NCBI RefSeq assembly: GCF_020559915.1
Contig: NZ_JAJCLZ010000005.1
Span: forward strand, 62,001 to 126,000
Source: Ruminococcus sp. 210702-SL.1.03
GTDB lineage: Bacteria; Bacillota; Clostridia; Oscillospirales; Ruminococcaceae
Direction of reading: 5' to 3'
DNA: 64,000 nucleotides
Positions 24,861 to 33,132 of the stretch are shown one piece after another. Every line of letters begins with the position of its first letter. Position 1 is the stretch's first letter. A program made the position numbers and the translations under genes. Below the pieces are notes generated by a model. That model was given only the letters and a program-made list of their open reading frames with translations. It ran no database searches and was not told the origin of the DNA.

Positions 24861-26183
24861 ATGAGCTTGAATAAATTCGCAGAAGATTACGCCGCTTCTG
24901 GCATTTCGCGGCTGCATATGCCGGGGCACAAGGGGTGTAAGATACACGGTCTTGAGCCGCTCGACCTCACCGAGATAAAGGGCGCGGACTCGCTTTTTGA
25001 GAGCGAGGGCGTGATAGCGCAAGGCGAGCGGCGCACGGCGGAGATATTCGGCGCGCGTACTACCTGCTGGTCGGCGGAGGGTAGCAGCCTTTGCATAAAA
25101 GCGGCGCTAGGCTTAGCCGCGCGGCATTTCGGCAGGCGTATGACCGTAGCCGCTCCGCGAAACTGCCACCGCGCGTTCATAAGCGCCTGCGTGCTGCTGG
25201 ACATCGACGTAAAGTGGATATTCCCCGAGAGCGGCTCGGCACGGCTTTGCGAGTGCGGCGCTGCGCCCGAAGCGGTGGAGAAAGCGCTGGCGGGCGGCGG
25301 AGTTGACGCGGTGTACATCACCTCGCCCGACTACCTCGGCGGAATTTCGGACATAGGCGGGATAAGCCGCGTTTGCAAAAAGCACGGCGCTCTGCTCATC
25401 TGCGACAATGCCCACGGCGCGTATCTGAAATTTGTAGGCGAGGGTATGCACCCGCTAGACCTCGGCGCGGACATAGTATGCGAGTCGGCGCACAAAACGC
25501 TCCCCGTCTACACGGGCGGGGCGTACCTGCACATTGCGAAAAACGCGCCCGCCGACTTTGACGAGCTGGCGAAGCCCGCGATGGTGCTCTTCGGCTCGAC
25601 AAGCCCATCATACCTGATAATGGGATCGCTCGACCGCTGCACCGACCTGCTGGAGGGCGACCTGCCCGAAATGCTGCGCGCCTGCTGCGAAAGAACGGCG
25701 CGGACGAAAAAACTGCTCGCCGAGCGCGGCATCAGCGACATTTCGCGCGAAGCCATGAAGATCACGATAGACGCGGTGAAGATCGGGTATACGGGCGTGC
25801 AGCTCGCCGAGATGATGCGCCGCAGCAAGATGGAGTGCGAATACGCCGACGCGGAGGTAGTAGTGCTGATGCTCTCGCCCTACAATCCCGAGCGGGATTT
25901 CGAGCGGATAGAGCGCTTTTTCAGCGGGCTGGAGCTGCGCGAGCCGCTGGCTATCCCCTGCCCGCCCGAGCCGCTGCGCCCCGAAAAGGTGATGAGCCTG
26001 CGGCAGGCCGAGCTTAGCCGCGCCGAGCGGATAGACGTTGAAAAAGCCGAGGGCAGGGTGTGCGCACGCAGCGCTATGTCCTGCCAGCCCTCGGTAGCGG
26101 CGGTGATGGGCGGCGAAAAAATTTCCGCAGAAGCGATAAAAATTCTCAAAAGGTATAGCATTTTGCAGATAGATGTGTTATAA
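24861..26183 (+). CDS. Orn/Lys/Arg decarboxylase-family PLP enzyme (YaaO-type)
   Basis: A 440-residue fold-type I PLP enzyme expected to decarboxylate a basic amino acid to a polyamine or its precursor. Markers are HMPGHKG at 19-25, the substrate/PLP segment FGARTTCWSAEGSS, CDNAHGAYL with the PLP-ring Asp-His region near 175, and the Schiff-base Lys in ESAHKTLPVYTGGAY near 212. The substrate (Arg, Lys or Orn) is uncertain. It precedes darA, holB and ricT, matching the Bacillus yaaO-tmk-yaaQ-yaaR-holB-yaaT order without tmk and yaaR. GAGGGA precedes the ATG. Confidence 0.88.
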   Translation: MSLNKFAEDYAASGISRLHMPGHKGCKIHGLEPLDLTEIKGADSLFESEGVIAQGERRTAEIFGARTTCWSAEGSSLCIKAALGLAARHFGRRMTVAAPRNCHRAFISACVLLDIDVKWIFPESGSARLCECGAAPEAVEKALAGGGVDAVYITSPDYLGGISDIGGISRVCKKHGALLICDNAHGAYLKFVGEGMHPLDLGADIVCESAHKTLPVYTGGAYLHIAKNAPADFDELAKPAMVLFGSTSPSYLIMGSLDRCTDLLEGDLPEMLRACCERTARTKKLLAERGISDISREAMKITIDAVKIGYTGVQLAEMMRRSKMECEYADAEVVVLMLSPYNPERDFERIERFFSGLELREPLAIPCPPEPLRPEKVMSLRQAELSRAERIDVEKAEGRVCARSAMSCQPSVAAVMGGEKISAEAIKILKRYSILQIDVL

Positions 26184-26184
26184 T
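26156..26184 (+). promoter_or_regulatory. Possible internal promoter for darA-holB-ricT
   Basis: TATAAT (26179-26184) preceded by TGTGT, overlapping the stop codon of the decarboxylase gene. The -35 region TAGCAT is poor. Confidence 0.4.
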
Positions 26185-26240
26185 AGATATGAGCAGCAAA
26201 ATGCTGCCGCTTACGCTTTAAAATAAGGAGAATGATCTCT

Positions 26241-26564
26241 ATGAAACTGGTTTACGCCATAGTAAATAACGACGACAACTACGCCGTATCAAAGGCGCTG
26301 CTGAAAAAGGGCATACGCGCTACGAAGCTTGCATCTACGGGCGGATTTCTCTCGGCGGGCAACACTACTTTTATGATCTGCTGCCGCGAAGAGGACGTTG
26401 ACACCGTTATCGACACCTGCAAAGAACATTCGCGCAAAAGAAAGCAGTTCGTGCCCAGCTCGACCATTATCGAGCCTGACGGCGGCGGTTCGTACCCTGT
26501 GGAAGTCACCATAGGCGGCGCTACCATATTCGTTACCGACATCGAGCGCTTCGAGCAGGTATAA
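26241..26564 (+). CDS. darA: Cyclic-di-AMP receptor DarA (PstA/YaaQ)
   Basis: A 107-residue PII-like trimeric receptor for cyclic-di-AMP. The sequence follows the family closely: MKLVYAIVNN, TKLASTGGFLSAGNTTFMI at about 31-50, and the C-terminal VTIGGATIFVTDIERFEQV. The ATG at 26241 has AAGGAG about 10 bases upstream; an in-frame ATG at 26232 overlaps that site. It lies 12 bases before holB. Downstream effectors of DarA are poorly known; cyclic-di-AMP controls K+ and osmolyte balance in Firmicutes. Confidence 0.94.
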   Translation: MKLVYAIVNNDDNYAVSKALLKKGIRATKLASTGGFLSAGNTTFMICCREEDVDTVIDTCKEHSRKRKQFVPSSTIIEPDGGGSYPVEVTIGGATIFVTDIERFEQV

Positions 26565-26576
26565 GGGGCGGGCAAA

Positions 26577-27548
26577 ATGATAGAGCTTTGCGAAAACCGC
26601 TCGGCAGCCGACCTCACCTCCTCGCTGATAGCCAAGGGGCGCGAGCCGCACTCGATAATGATATGCGGCGAGAAGGGGCTGGGCAAAAAGCTCATCGCGA
26701 AGCTGATAGCCCAGCAGTTGCTGTGCGAAAATGGCACTGGCACGCCCTGCGGGGTATGCCGTGCCTGCCGTATGATAGAGGACGGCGCGCACCCCGACTT
26801 CATAACAGCCCCCGCCAACGCGCTCGGTAACTACAAGGTAGACGACATACGCGCGCTGACGGCCGACGCGCAGATCTCACCCAGCGAGGGCAGGTACAAG
26901 ATATACCTTATCCCCGATATGGACAAGTCTGTGCAGACCTTACAGCAGATACAAAACACGCTTCTGAAACTGATAGAAGAACCGCCCGAATCGGTAGTAG
27001 TGATACTTACGGCGAAGAGCAAGGAGATATTTCTCGACACGATAATCTCGCGAACGCTGATATTGCAGGCGGAAGAGGTAGAGCCTGCCGCCGCGCAGGG
27101 CTATCTTGAAGCGCACGGGATAGACCGCGCTATGGCTGAGGAAGCTGTGCGCCGCCACGGCGGAAACATCGGCAGATGCCTAGACTACTGCGGCGACGAA
27201 AAGCTGCGCGCGGCGGCGGAGTATGCGGAAAACGCTGCCCTTGCCATTGCGCAGCGCAGCGAATACGGTCTGCTGAAAGCGCTGGCGGAGTGCGAGCTGA
27301 AAAAGGAAGCGCTATCTGCCGTGATGGTGTACCTGCAGCGGATAATGCGCGACGCCTGCCGAATGAGAGCGGGTGCGCCCGCGCCGAGGGTTTTCTCGCA
27401 GAAAGTATGCGGGGCGCTGAGCGAAAGCTTCACCACCGCGCGGCTGGCGGATATTTACGACACCACGGGCGAATTTCTGCGGCGCATAGCGGGCAACGGT
27501 CTGCTTTCGGCGATACCCGCCGCGTACACGGCGAGCATATTTGCGTAA
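26577..27548 (+). CDS. holB: DNA polymerase III subunit delta'
   Basis: A 323-residue AAA+ clamp-loader subunit. The modified P-loop GEKGLGKK is at about 30-37, a zinc-binding group CGVCRAC near 60, Walker B-like VVVILTA near 140 and the arginine-finger region ISRTLIL, where the usual SRC reads SRT. C-terminal helices mediate assembly of the clamp loader. It sits between darA and ricT as in many Firmicutes. The start at 26577 follows AAGGGGCGGG. Confidence 0.9.
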   Translation: MIELCENRSAADLTSSLIAKGREPHSIMICGEKGLGKKLIAKLIAQQLLCENGTGTPCGVCRACRMIEDGAHPDFITAPANALGNYKVDDIRALTADAQISPSEGRYKIYLIPDMDKSVQTLQQIQNTLLKLIEEPPESVVVILTAKSKEIFLDTIISRTLILQAEEVEPAAAQGYLEAHGIDRAMAEEAVRRHGGNIGRCLDYCGDEKLRAAAEYAENAALAIAQRSEYGLLKALAECELKKEALSAVMVYLQRIMRDACRMRAGAPAPRVFSQKVCGALSESFTTARLADIYDTTGEFLRRIAGNGLLSAIPAAYTASIFA

Positions 27549-27579
27549 ATGAGCGTTTTTAAATTGAAAGGACTTTAAA

Positions 27580-28449
27580 ATGGCAATGGTAAAATACATC
27601 GGCGTTCGTTTTAAGAAGGTCGGAAAAATATACTACTTCGCGCCCGGCGAGCTGGACATACACTGCGGCGACAAGGTGATTGTAGAAACGGTGCGCGGCG
27701 TAGAGTGCGGTGAAGTAGTTCTCGCAGACCGCGAGATGGAGGAATCGAAGCTGAATTCGCCGCTGAAAACGGTAATACGCTTGGCAACGAAAAAAGATTT
27801 CGAGATGATCGAGAAAAACAAGAAAAAGGAAAAGGAAGCTTTTGCTATATGTGAAGAGAAGATACGCAAGCACGGTCTGAAAATGGATCTGGTGGACGTA
27901 GAGTGTACTTTTGACAACAACAAGCTGCTCTTTTACTTCACTGCCGAAAACCGCGTAGACTTTCGCGAGCTGGTAAAAGACCTTGCGAGCGTTTTCCGCA
28001 CCCGTATAGAGCTGCGGCAGATAGGCGTGCGCGACGAAGCGAAAATGCTGGGCGGTTTAGGCATATGCGGACAGCCATTCTGCTGCTGCCGATTTATGGG
28101 CGAATTTCAGCCCGTATCGGTAAAAATGGCTAAGGAACAGTCGCTATCGCTCAACCCGACTAAGCTTTCGGGCACTTGCGGCAGGCTGATGTGCTGCCTG
28201 AAATTCGAGAGCGAAGCATATCAAGATCTGCTAAAGACCACGCCGAAAACGGGAGCATACGTCAAGACCGCCGAGGGCAAGGGCGTAGTTACCGACGTAA
28301 ACCTGCTTACAGGCACGCTGAAAGTCAAGATAGATAAGTCGGACAACCTGCTTACCGTCAACAAAAAGGACGTAGAGGTAATAAAGGACTCAGTTATCCG
28401 CGTTGACAAGAACGAGATGCGCGCGCTGAAACAGCTTGAGGGCAAGTAA
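27580..28449 (+). CDS. ricT: PSP1-domain protein RicT (YaaT)
   Basis: A 289-residue PSP1 protein. In Bacillus, RicT with RicA and RicF forms an Fe-S-containing complex that steers RNase Y cleavage and promotes sporulation, competence and biofilm formation. The Cys-rich signature is complete: GICGQPFCCCRF near 160 and TCGRLMCCLKFE near 200. AAAGGA precedes the ATG. It closes the darA-holB group. Its presence beside SpoIID and a Spo0A-like gene in the window supports a spore-former lineage. Confidence 0.94.
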   Translation: MAMVKYIGVRFKKVGKIYYFAPGELDIHCGDKVIVETVRGVECGEVVLADREMEESKLNSPLKTVIRLATKKDFEMIEKNKKKEKEAFAICEEKIRKHGLKMDLVDVECTFDNNKLLFYFTAENRVDFRELVKDLASVFRTRIELRQIGVRDEAKMLGGLGICGQPFCCCRFMGEFQPVSVKMAKEQSLSLNPTKLSGTCGRLMCCLKFESEAYQDLLKTTPKTGAYVKTAEGKGVVTDVNLLTGTLKVKIDKSDNLLTVNKKDVEVIKDSVIRVDKNEMRALKQLEGK

Positions 28450-28464
28450 GGGAGATGAGCGGCG

Positions 28465-29067
28465 ATGCCTTCGATAGCAGTACACCTCGCGGCGGCGGAT
28501 ATTCTCGCTGAGCCGCTTAAAATTAAAGATATGCCCGCCTACCTGCTGGGCTGCATAGCGCCCGACCGGGTGAATGCCGACGGATTCGCGCCCGCCGAGC
28601 AGCGTTACGCGGCGCACATACGCTCGCGCAACATTGAGCAGTGGAAAGCGAACATCGTGAAATTTTGCCGCGAGCGTGCGGAAACGGATTTCATAAAAGG
28701 CTTTGCGCTGCATCTTTTTACAGATATAGCTTGGGACGAAACGGTACAGCCACAGCTTTTTGAATATCTGCGCGGCAAGGGCATTGCCGAGGACGAACTT
28801 AACAACGCGAAATGGGACGAACTGCGCGGCTTTGACTCGCTGCTCTCGAAAAGAGATAACTATCCGCGGGACATAGAGCTGCTGCGGCGCTCGACGGCGG
28901 ATTCGGCAGGCGACGCAGGCATCGACAAAGCGGGGCTGGAAAAATGGCGCGACAAGATAACGGCTTTGCAGTACCCCTACCCGCCCTGCGGTTTTCTGAG
29001 CGAAGAGCACATAAAGACCGCGGCGGAGCTTGCTCTGCTTTACATGGAACAGGTATTTGAGATATAA
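28465..29067 (+). CDS. Zinc-dependent phospholipase C-like protein
   Basis: A 200-residue protein resembling the S1/P1-like zinc-dependent phospholipase C fold: MPSIAVHLAAADIL at the N-terminus, YLLGCIAPDRVN near 28, RYAAHIRSR near 48 and the H-x3-D motif FALHLFTDIAWD near 75. These His and Asp residues would bind zinc. No signal peptide is evident, so an intracellular hydrolase is more likely than a toxin. It starts 16 bases after ricT and may share its transcript. The substrate is unknown. Confidence 0.72.
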   Translation: MPSIAVHLAAADILAEPLKIKDMPAYLLGCIAPDRVNADGFAPAEQRYAAHIRSRNIEQWKANIVKFCRERAETDFIKGFALHLFTDIAWDETVQPQLFEYLRGKGIAEDELNNAKWDELRGFDSLLSKRDNYPRDIELLRRSTADSAGDAGIDKAGLEKWRDKITALQYPYPPCGFLSEEHIKTAAELALLYMEQVFEI

Positions 29068-29069
29068 AA

Positions 29070-29105
29070 AAACAGCCGAACGGTCAGCTAAGATCGTTCG
29101 GCTGT
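29070..29105 (-). terminator. Terminator of mscL
   Basis: Perfect 11-bp stem ACAGCCGAACG/CGTTCGGCTGT with a 12-base loop and a long minus-strand T run; it may also slow plus-strand read-through. Confidence 0.85.
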
Positions 29106-29122
29106 ATGCGTATTCTGGAATA

Positions 29123-29584
29123 TCAGCCCTGAGCTGTTTCGGGAATCTTTTCGGGCTCGAGAATAGAGGTGCAGTGCGGGCATCTTACCGCCTCGATGTC
29201 AATATCGGTCTTGCAGTAAGGGCACTTTTTGGTGGTAGGGGCGGCGGCTTCCTCGTGCTTGCCGAGGGACATGAGCTTATTGATAGCCTTCATAAGCATG
29301 AAGATAATGAAAGCCATAATGAGGAAATTGATAACAGCGGTAAGGAACTTGCCGTACTCTATGTACTGACCCGTGCTGAAAAGCTCAAAATGGCCCGCTA
29401 CTTTAGCGCCGCCGATAGAATTGATGATAGGATTGATAAAGCTTTCGGTGAACGATGTCACTATGTCCTGAAAAGCGGCACCGATGATAACGCCGACGGC
29501 GAGGTCCATAACGTTGCCCTTTAGCGCAAACGCTTTAAATTCCTCAATAAATTTCTTTACTACTCCGACCTTTTCATTCTCCAT
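29123..29584 (-). CDS. mscL: Large-conductance mechanosensitive channel MscL with C-terminal zinc ribbon
   Basis: A 153-residue channel that opens under membrane tension to release solutes. Residues 8-110 are a normal MscL: FKAFALKGNVMDLAVGVIIGAAF with TM1, a periplasmic loop (about 52-78) and TM2 at about 80-103. The usual C-terminal helix is replaced or extended by CPYC and CPHC (Cys 121, 124, 135, 138), a zinc-ribbon-like module absent from standard MscL of about 130 residues. The start at 29584 has AAAGGA about 11 bases upstream. A single gene with its own promoter and terminator. Confidence 0.93.
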   Translation of the reverse strand: MENEKVGVVKKFIEEFKAFALKGNVMDLAVGVIIGAAFQDIVTSFTESFINPIINSIGGAKVAGHFELFSTGQYIEYGKFLTAVINFLIMAFIIFMLMKAINKLMSLGKHEEAAAPTTKKCPYCKTDIDIEAVRCPHCTSILEPEKIPETAQG

Positions 29585-29643
29585 TGCGAAAACATTCCTT
29601 TCACATTTACTCACCCGCGGCGGGGCGGTGATACTGTAATTAG

Positions 29644-29672
29644 ATTATAGCACAAAGCAGGCGAAAAATCAA
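29644..29672 (-). promoter_or_regulatory. Sigma-A promoter of mscL
   Basis: Minus-strand TTGATT (29667-29672), 17-base spacer ending TTGTGC, TATAAT (29644-29649). Confidence 0.72.
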
Positions 29673-29729
29673 CGATTTTCGTTGAAAAATGATAATTGTG
29701 AACAATTTGTAAAAGGTGACATAAACCCC

Positions 29730-29758
29730 TTTACAAGTGTGAAATGTTGTGGTATAAT
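29730..29758 (+). promoter_or_regulatory. Promoter of the tRNA-Gln pair
   Basis: TTTACA (29730-29735), 17-base spacer ending TTGTGG, TATAAT (29753-29758), about 45 bases before the first tRNA. Confidence 0.78.
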
Positions 29759-29803
29759 AATAAAGCTGAAACGAGCAAGGCAAGATTACAGTTGAGATCA
29801 CAC

Positions 29804-29879
29804 TGGGATATAGCCAAGAGGTAAGGCAGCGGACTTTGACTCCGTCATTCCGCTGGTTCGAATCCAGCTATCCCAACCA
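29804..29879 (+). tRNA. tRNA-Gln (anticodon TTG)
   Basis: A 76-nt cloverleaf: acceptor TGGGATA/TATCCCA, D arm with GGTAA, anticodon stem GCGGA-type with loop reading CTTTGAC, T arm GCTGG-TTCGAAT-CCAGC, encoded CCA. The TTG anticodon reads CAA, and by wobble CAG. Confidence 0.95.
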
Positions 29880-29911
29880 TCTGTTTGCTCATTTCAAAAG
29901 AATAAGCAAAT

Positions 29912-29987
29912 TGGGGTATCGCCAAGTGGTAAGGCAGTGGACTCTGACTCCACCATTCCGTAGGTTCGAATCCTTCTACCCCAGCCA
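29912..29987 (+). tRNA. tRNA-Gln (anticodon CTG)
   Basis: A 76-nt cloverleaf: acceptor TGGGGTA/TACCCCA, anticodon loop CTCTGAC, encoded CCA. The T stem GTAGG/CCTTC has one T-T mismatch. It follows the TTG isoacceptor by 32 bases and reads CAG, common in this moderately GC-rich genome. Confidence 0.95.
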
Positions 29988-30126
29988 AAAGTAAAGCAGA
30001 CGTTTTTCTAGAGCGTCTGCTTTTTTTCTATTTGGATATTGATTTTTTGCGGGGGTTGTTGTATAATAGAAATCACAAAACATATCGAGTATCGGGCATA
30101 ATTTAATCAAAAGGTGATCGTGACAG

Positions 30127-30774
30127 ATGAAAAAGATATTCTCAAAAAAGGCGGCGTATCTGCCGTCAATAATTTTCGTTACAATGCTGGTGACCATCGC
30201 CGTTTGCTGCGACCCACCCTCTTTGGTCGGAAGGTCGGCGCTTATACGCCTTGCGGTAACTATACCGCTCAATATTTTATTTCAGATCTTGCTTTACCTC
30301 TTAGCGGCGACGCTGCTTTTTATAGCTTTTCATTATTTGCTGCGCGAAAGAAGCATCGTAAAGCGGCGTATCGCCGATCTGATATTAGGAATAATATGTA
30401 TTCTCTTCTGCTGTACGCTTATTACGGACAGCTATCTTTCGCCGCTTCGCGGAAGCATTAAGGGCGATTTCCGGGCATGGACGGATATTTTGTCAGACCT
30501 GAACGGCGGCGACAACGTATGTATCGAAAATTTGAATATCAAAACTTACCGTATGCCGGGGCACACTTCGCATAGGTCCGCAACTAACGACTCGTATTAT
30601 ATCGTCGCTGTTGACGAAGACAAGAACAGTTTCAGGTTTGCAATAACCGCAAAAGACATGGCGCTGATATTCGGCGATGACGACTACGAGCCAAAATACG
30701 GAAAGATCGAATACTATAAAAATTCCGGACTGGTAAAAGCAATAACGCTTTACGATGAAGTCACGGCGAAATGA
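30127..30774 (+). CDS. Membrane protein of unknown function
   Basis: A 215-residue protein with three predicted TM helices (about 9-27, 43-67 and 81-101) and a soluble C-terminal half of about 110 residues (DFRAWTDILSDLNGGDN to the end) with mixed alpha/beta character. No family is recognised. AAAGGTGA lies about 10 bases before the ATG, and a TATAAT at 30062-30067 suggests its own promoter. It lies alone between the tRNA genes and the convergent ABC-2 exporter operon. Confidence 0.7.
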   Translation: MKKIFSKKAAYLPSIIFVTMLVTIAVCCDPPSLVGRSALIRLAVTIPLNILFQILLYLLAATLLFIAFHYLLRERSIVKRRIADLILGIICILFCCTLITDSYLSPLRGSIKGDFRAWTDILSDLNGGDNVCIENLNIKTYRMPGHTSHRSATNDSYYIVAVDEDKNSFRFAITAKDMALIFGDDDYEPKYGKIEYYKNSGLVKAITLYDEVTAK

Positions 30775-30799
30775 AGAGAAAACACATACATACAGAACA

Positions 30800-30838
30800 A
30801 GCCCCCCGCACAACTGCGAGGGGCTGTTATTTTTTCTA
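30800..30838. terminator. Bidirectional terminator between the membrane protein and ABC-2 operon
   Basis: Stem AGCCCC/GGGGCT plus CGC/GCG around a 6-base loop; the plus strand continues GTTATTTTTT and the minus strand is less T-rich. Confidence 0.75.
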
Positions 30839-30843
30839 TTCTG

Positions 30844-31998
30844 TTACTCCGCCGACTGCCTTTTCACCTTCGCCACGACCGCAGCTGCCGCGAAAAGCAC
30901 TACTGCGAAGAGCGCCTCTATGCCAAGATAGCTCAGATATTTGCCGAGCGAATAGCCCTCGTCCGAAAGACCGAATAGCATATTGTTCGCGCGGACAAGC
31001 CAGTACGCGGGCAGGAATGAAGCCGCTTTCAGCACACCGTCGCCCAGCAAGTCTTGCGGTACGAATACGCCGCAGAGGAACGCCATTCCAAGGCTCACCG
31101 TGTTGCCGATCATGCTGCAAACGTCGTCGCCCGCTATGCCGAACTGCGCTATCAGCACCGTAATGCCTACCGCCACGACCATGAAAATGAAGCTGTTCAG
31201 CATCGCCAGCAAGCCTGTTTTGCTGAACATCTCTCCGCCGTAGCAGGCGACACCCAGTATCTGAAAAACCAGCCATATCGCCGCCGTGAGCGTGCCCGTC
31301 GCGCAGAAAAGCTGCATATTCTTGCTTGCCAACGGCAGCGCTGAGCAGTCTATCCTGCGGCGCAGATCAAGCGTATTGAAAGCCGAAAGTATCGGCGTGA
31401 AGCAAACTATCATTATCACCAAAAATATGTAGGCAAGATACTGCGTGAAATAGCTGAGTCTGCTGCCGGGATTGCCCGCCGAGAAATTTTCTACCGTAAC
31501 GTCAACGTGCTGCTCCTGCGCTTCTGCGGCGGCGCGGCAGGCTTCGCCGCTGCCCATGCCCGAAGCCGAGTACATCTCAGCCGTCTTTACGAACTGCGTG
31601 AGCTGACCCTCAAAAAGCTGCGATTCATAAGTGCCCGAGGCGCTCACCATTTCAAAAAGCCCATCGCCCTCGCCCGCCGCGACAGCTTCGCCAAAGCCCG
31701 CTTTTATCGTCAGCGAGCAGTTGAGCGTGCGGTAATATATCGCGTCTTGAAGAGCGCCATCGCCGCCGTCTATCGTCACTATCTCGTGATTTTCCGATAT
31801 GTAGTCGCGCAGGGAACGGCTCGCTTCGGTATTATCCATATCGGCAACGCTTATTTTCAGCTTTTTGTCGCTGTAATCCTTATCCTGCTGAGCGTTTGCC
31901 GTCATTATAAAGCATATCAGCGCGAATATGCCGAAGTACATCAGTATAGTTACCAGTCTTTTCCGCGCCATTTTCATGAACACCTTATAAACTTGCAT
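30844..31998 (-). CDS. ABC-2 type transporter permease
   Basis: A 384-residue permease with the ABC-2 layout: one N-terminal TM (about 15-35), a large extracytoplasmic region (about 36-175), and five or six C-terminal TM helices (AYIFLVIMIVCFTPILSAF onward). The C-terminal part contains SLGMAFLCGVFVPQDLLG, a typical ABC-2 membrane segment. It overlaps the preceding permease gene by 14 bases; AGGAGG is upstream. It forms an exporter with the second permease and the ATPase at 33133-34077. The substrate is unknown; drug, peptide or polymer export are possible. Confidence 0.88.
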   Translation of the reverse strand: MQVYKVFMKMARKRLVTILMYFGIFALICFIMTANAQQDKDYSDKKLKISVADMDNTEASRSLRDYISENHEIVTIDGGDGALQDAIYYRTLNCSLTIKAGFGEAVAAGEGDGLFEMVSASGTYESQLFEGQLTQFVKTAEMYSASGMGSGEACRAAAEAQEQHVDVTVENFSAGNPGSRLSYFTQYLAYIFLVIMIVCFTPILSAFNTLDLRRRIDCSALPLASKNMQLFCATGTLTAAIWLVFQILGVACYGGEMFSKTGLLAMLNSFIFMVVAVGITVLIAQFGIAGDDVCSMIGNTVSLGMAFLCGVFVPQDLLGDGVLKAASFLPAYWLVRANNMLFGLSDEGYSLGKYLSYLGIEALFAVVLFAAAAVVAKVKRQSAE

Positions 31999-33118
31999 AT
32001 CTGCGCCTCCTTGTAAGATAATATCCGCCCAGCGTGAAGATCACGGCGTATCCGCCGAGGGTGAGCAGGTTTGCCGTCAGCCTGCCGCTTCCGCCGTAGA
32101 TGTTCAGCGCCAAAAAGCTGTTTGAGATCAGCGCGGCAGGGTTTATCCTATTGAACCACGGCGCGTACCGCTCTACCAGCGCGTACATATTGCCGACACA
32201 AAGCCCGCTGAGGAAGCAGAAAAACATTGATACCGAGATAAGTATGCCTATTTTCATGCCCTCGCTCATTTTGCCGATCGCGCCGATGAAAAAGCCCATG
32301 CTCGCGCTCACCAGCACACCCACCGCCGTAACGCCGAAAAGCGCGGGCAGCGGCGCGCCGAAATCTACTTTCAGCGCCAAAGTGAGGTATAAAAGCGTTA
32401 CCCCCGAGCAGATAAGGTTCAGTATCACCGCCGCTGTCAGCGCCGCCGTTACGCTTTCAAGCTTGTGCACCGGCGAAACTGATTTGCGCGCGCCAAGCTC
32501 TGAAAGATTTGCCTGCACGCTTATCACAAGACCCAATCCGCTGAGCGCGCCGAAAAGGCAGTTCATAGCCAGCAGATTATAAAAATACTGCACATACGGA
32601 TCGGCGCTGTCGCCCGACATCTGCCGCGCTTCCACAGGCGATATTTCGGCGCTCATAGCCTCTATCACCTGTCCCAGCTTCTGCGGGTCGGCGTTCGCCG
32701 CGTCGGTTATCACCTTTACATTCACCTCGTAATTATCGAGTAACGAGCGTATTATCGAAGCGGCGGTGCTCTCGCTCTTTACCGAAAGGCGAATATCGCT
32801 GCCGTTTACGAATATCACGCCGCTGACATCGCCGTTCTCCAGCTTTTTCATAGCCTTGCCTTCGGCTAAATATTCGGGCGCGAAAAGCGCGTCACCGCCC
32901 TCAGACAGGCTGTCCATCACCTCGGTAAAAGTCGCGTTTTCCTGCTCGGTGCATACAGCTACGGGTATCTCTTTAAAAAGCTCGTCGCTCTCATACAGCC
33001 CACTGAAAGCTATGTTGAAAAAAGTGCCCAGTATTATCGGAAAAGCCAGCATCCAAAACATAGCCTGCCTGTTTCGCAGACCTGTGAGCAGTTCGTATTT
33101 CAAAAGATGTAAAAACAT
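31985..33118 (-). CDS. ABC-2 type transporter permease
   Basis: A 377-residue permease paralogous in layout to the next gene: TM1 at about 20-40, a large outer domain to about 170, then clustered TM helices with FAPLPALFGVTAVGVLVSASMGFFIGA-like packing and MKIGILISVSMFFCFLSGLCVG near 280. It lies 14 bases after the ATPase gene and overlaps the following permease. Two dissimilar permeases imply a heterodimeric membrane channel. Confidence 0.88.
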   Translation of the reverse strand: MFLHLLKYELLTGLRNRQAMFWMLAFPIILGTFFNIAFSGLYESDELFKEIPVAVCTEQENATFTEVMDSLSEGGDALFAPEYLAEGKAMKKLENGDVSGVIFVNGSDIRLSVKSESTAASIIRSLLDNYEVNVKVITDAANADPQKLGQVIEAMSAEISPVEARQMSGDSADPYVQYFYNLLAMNCLFGALSGLGLVISVQANLSELGARKSVSPVHKLESVTAALTAAVILNLICSGVTLLYLTLALKVDFGAPLPALFGVTAVGVLVSASMGFFIGAIGKMSEGMKIGILISVSMFFCFLSGLCVGNMYALVERYAPWFNRINPAALISNSFLALNIYGGSGRLTANLLTLGGYAVIFTLGGYYLTRRRRYASL

Positions 33119-33132
33119 TGCTCAGCCCCCCC

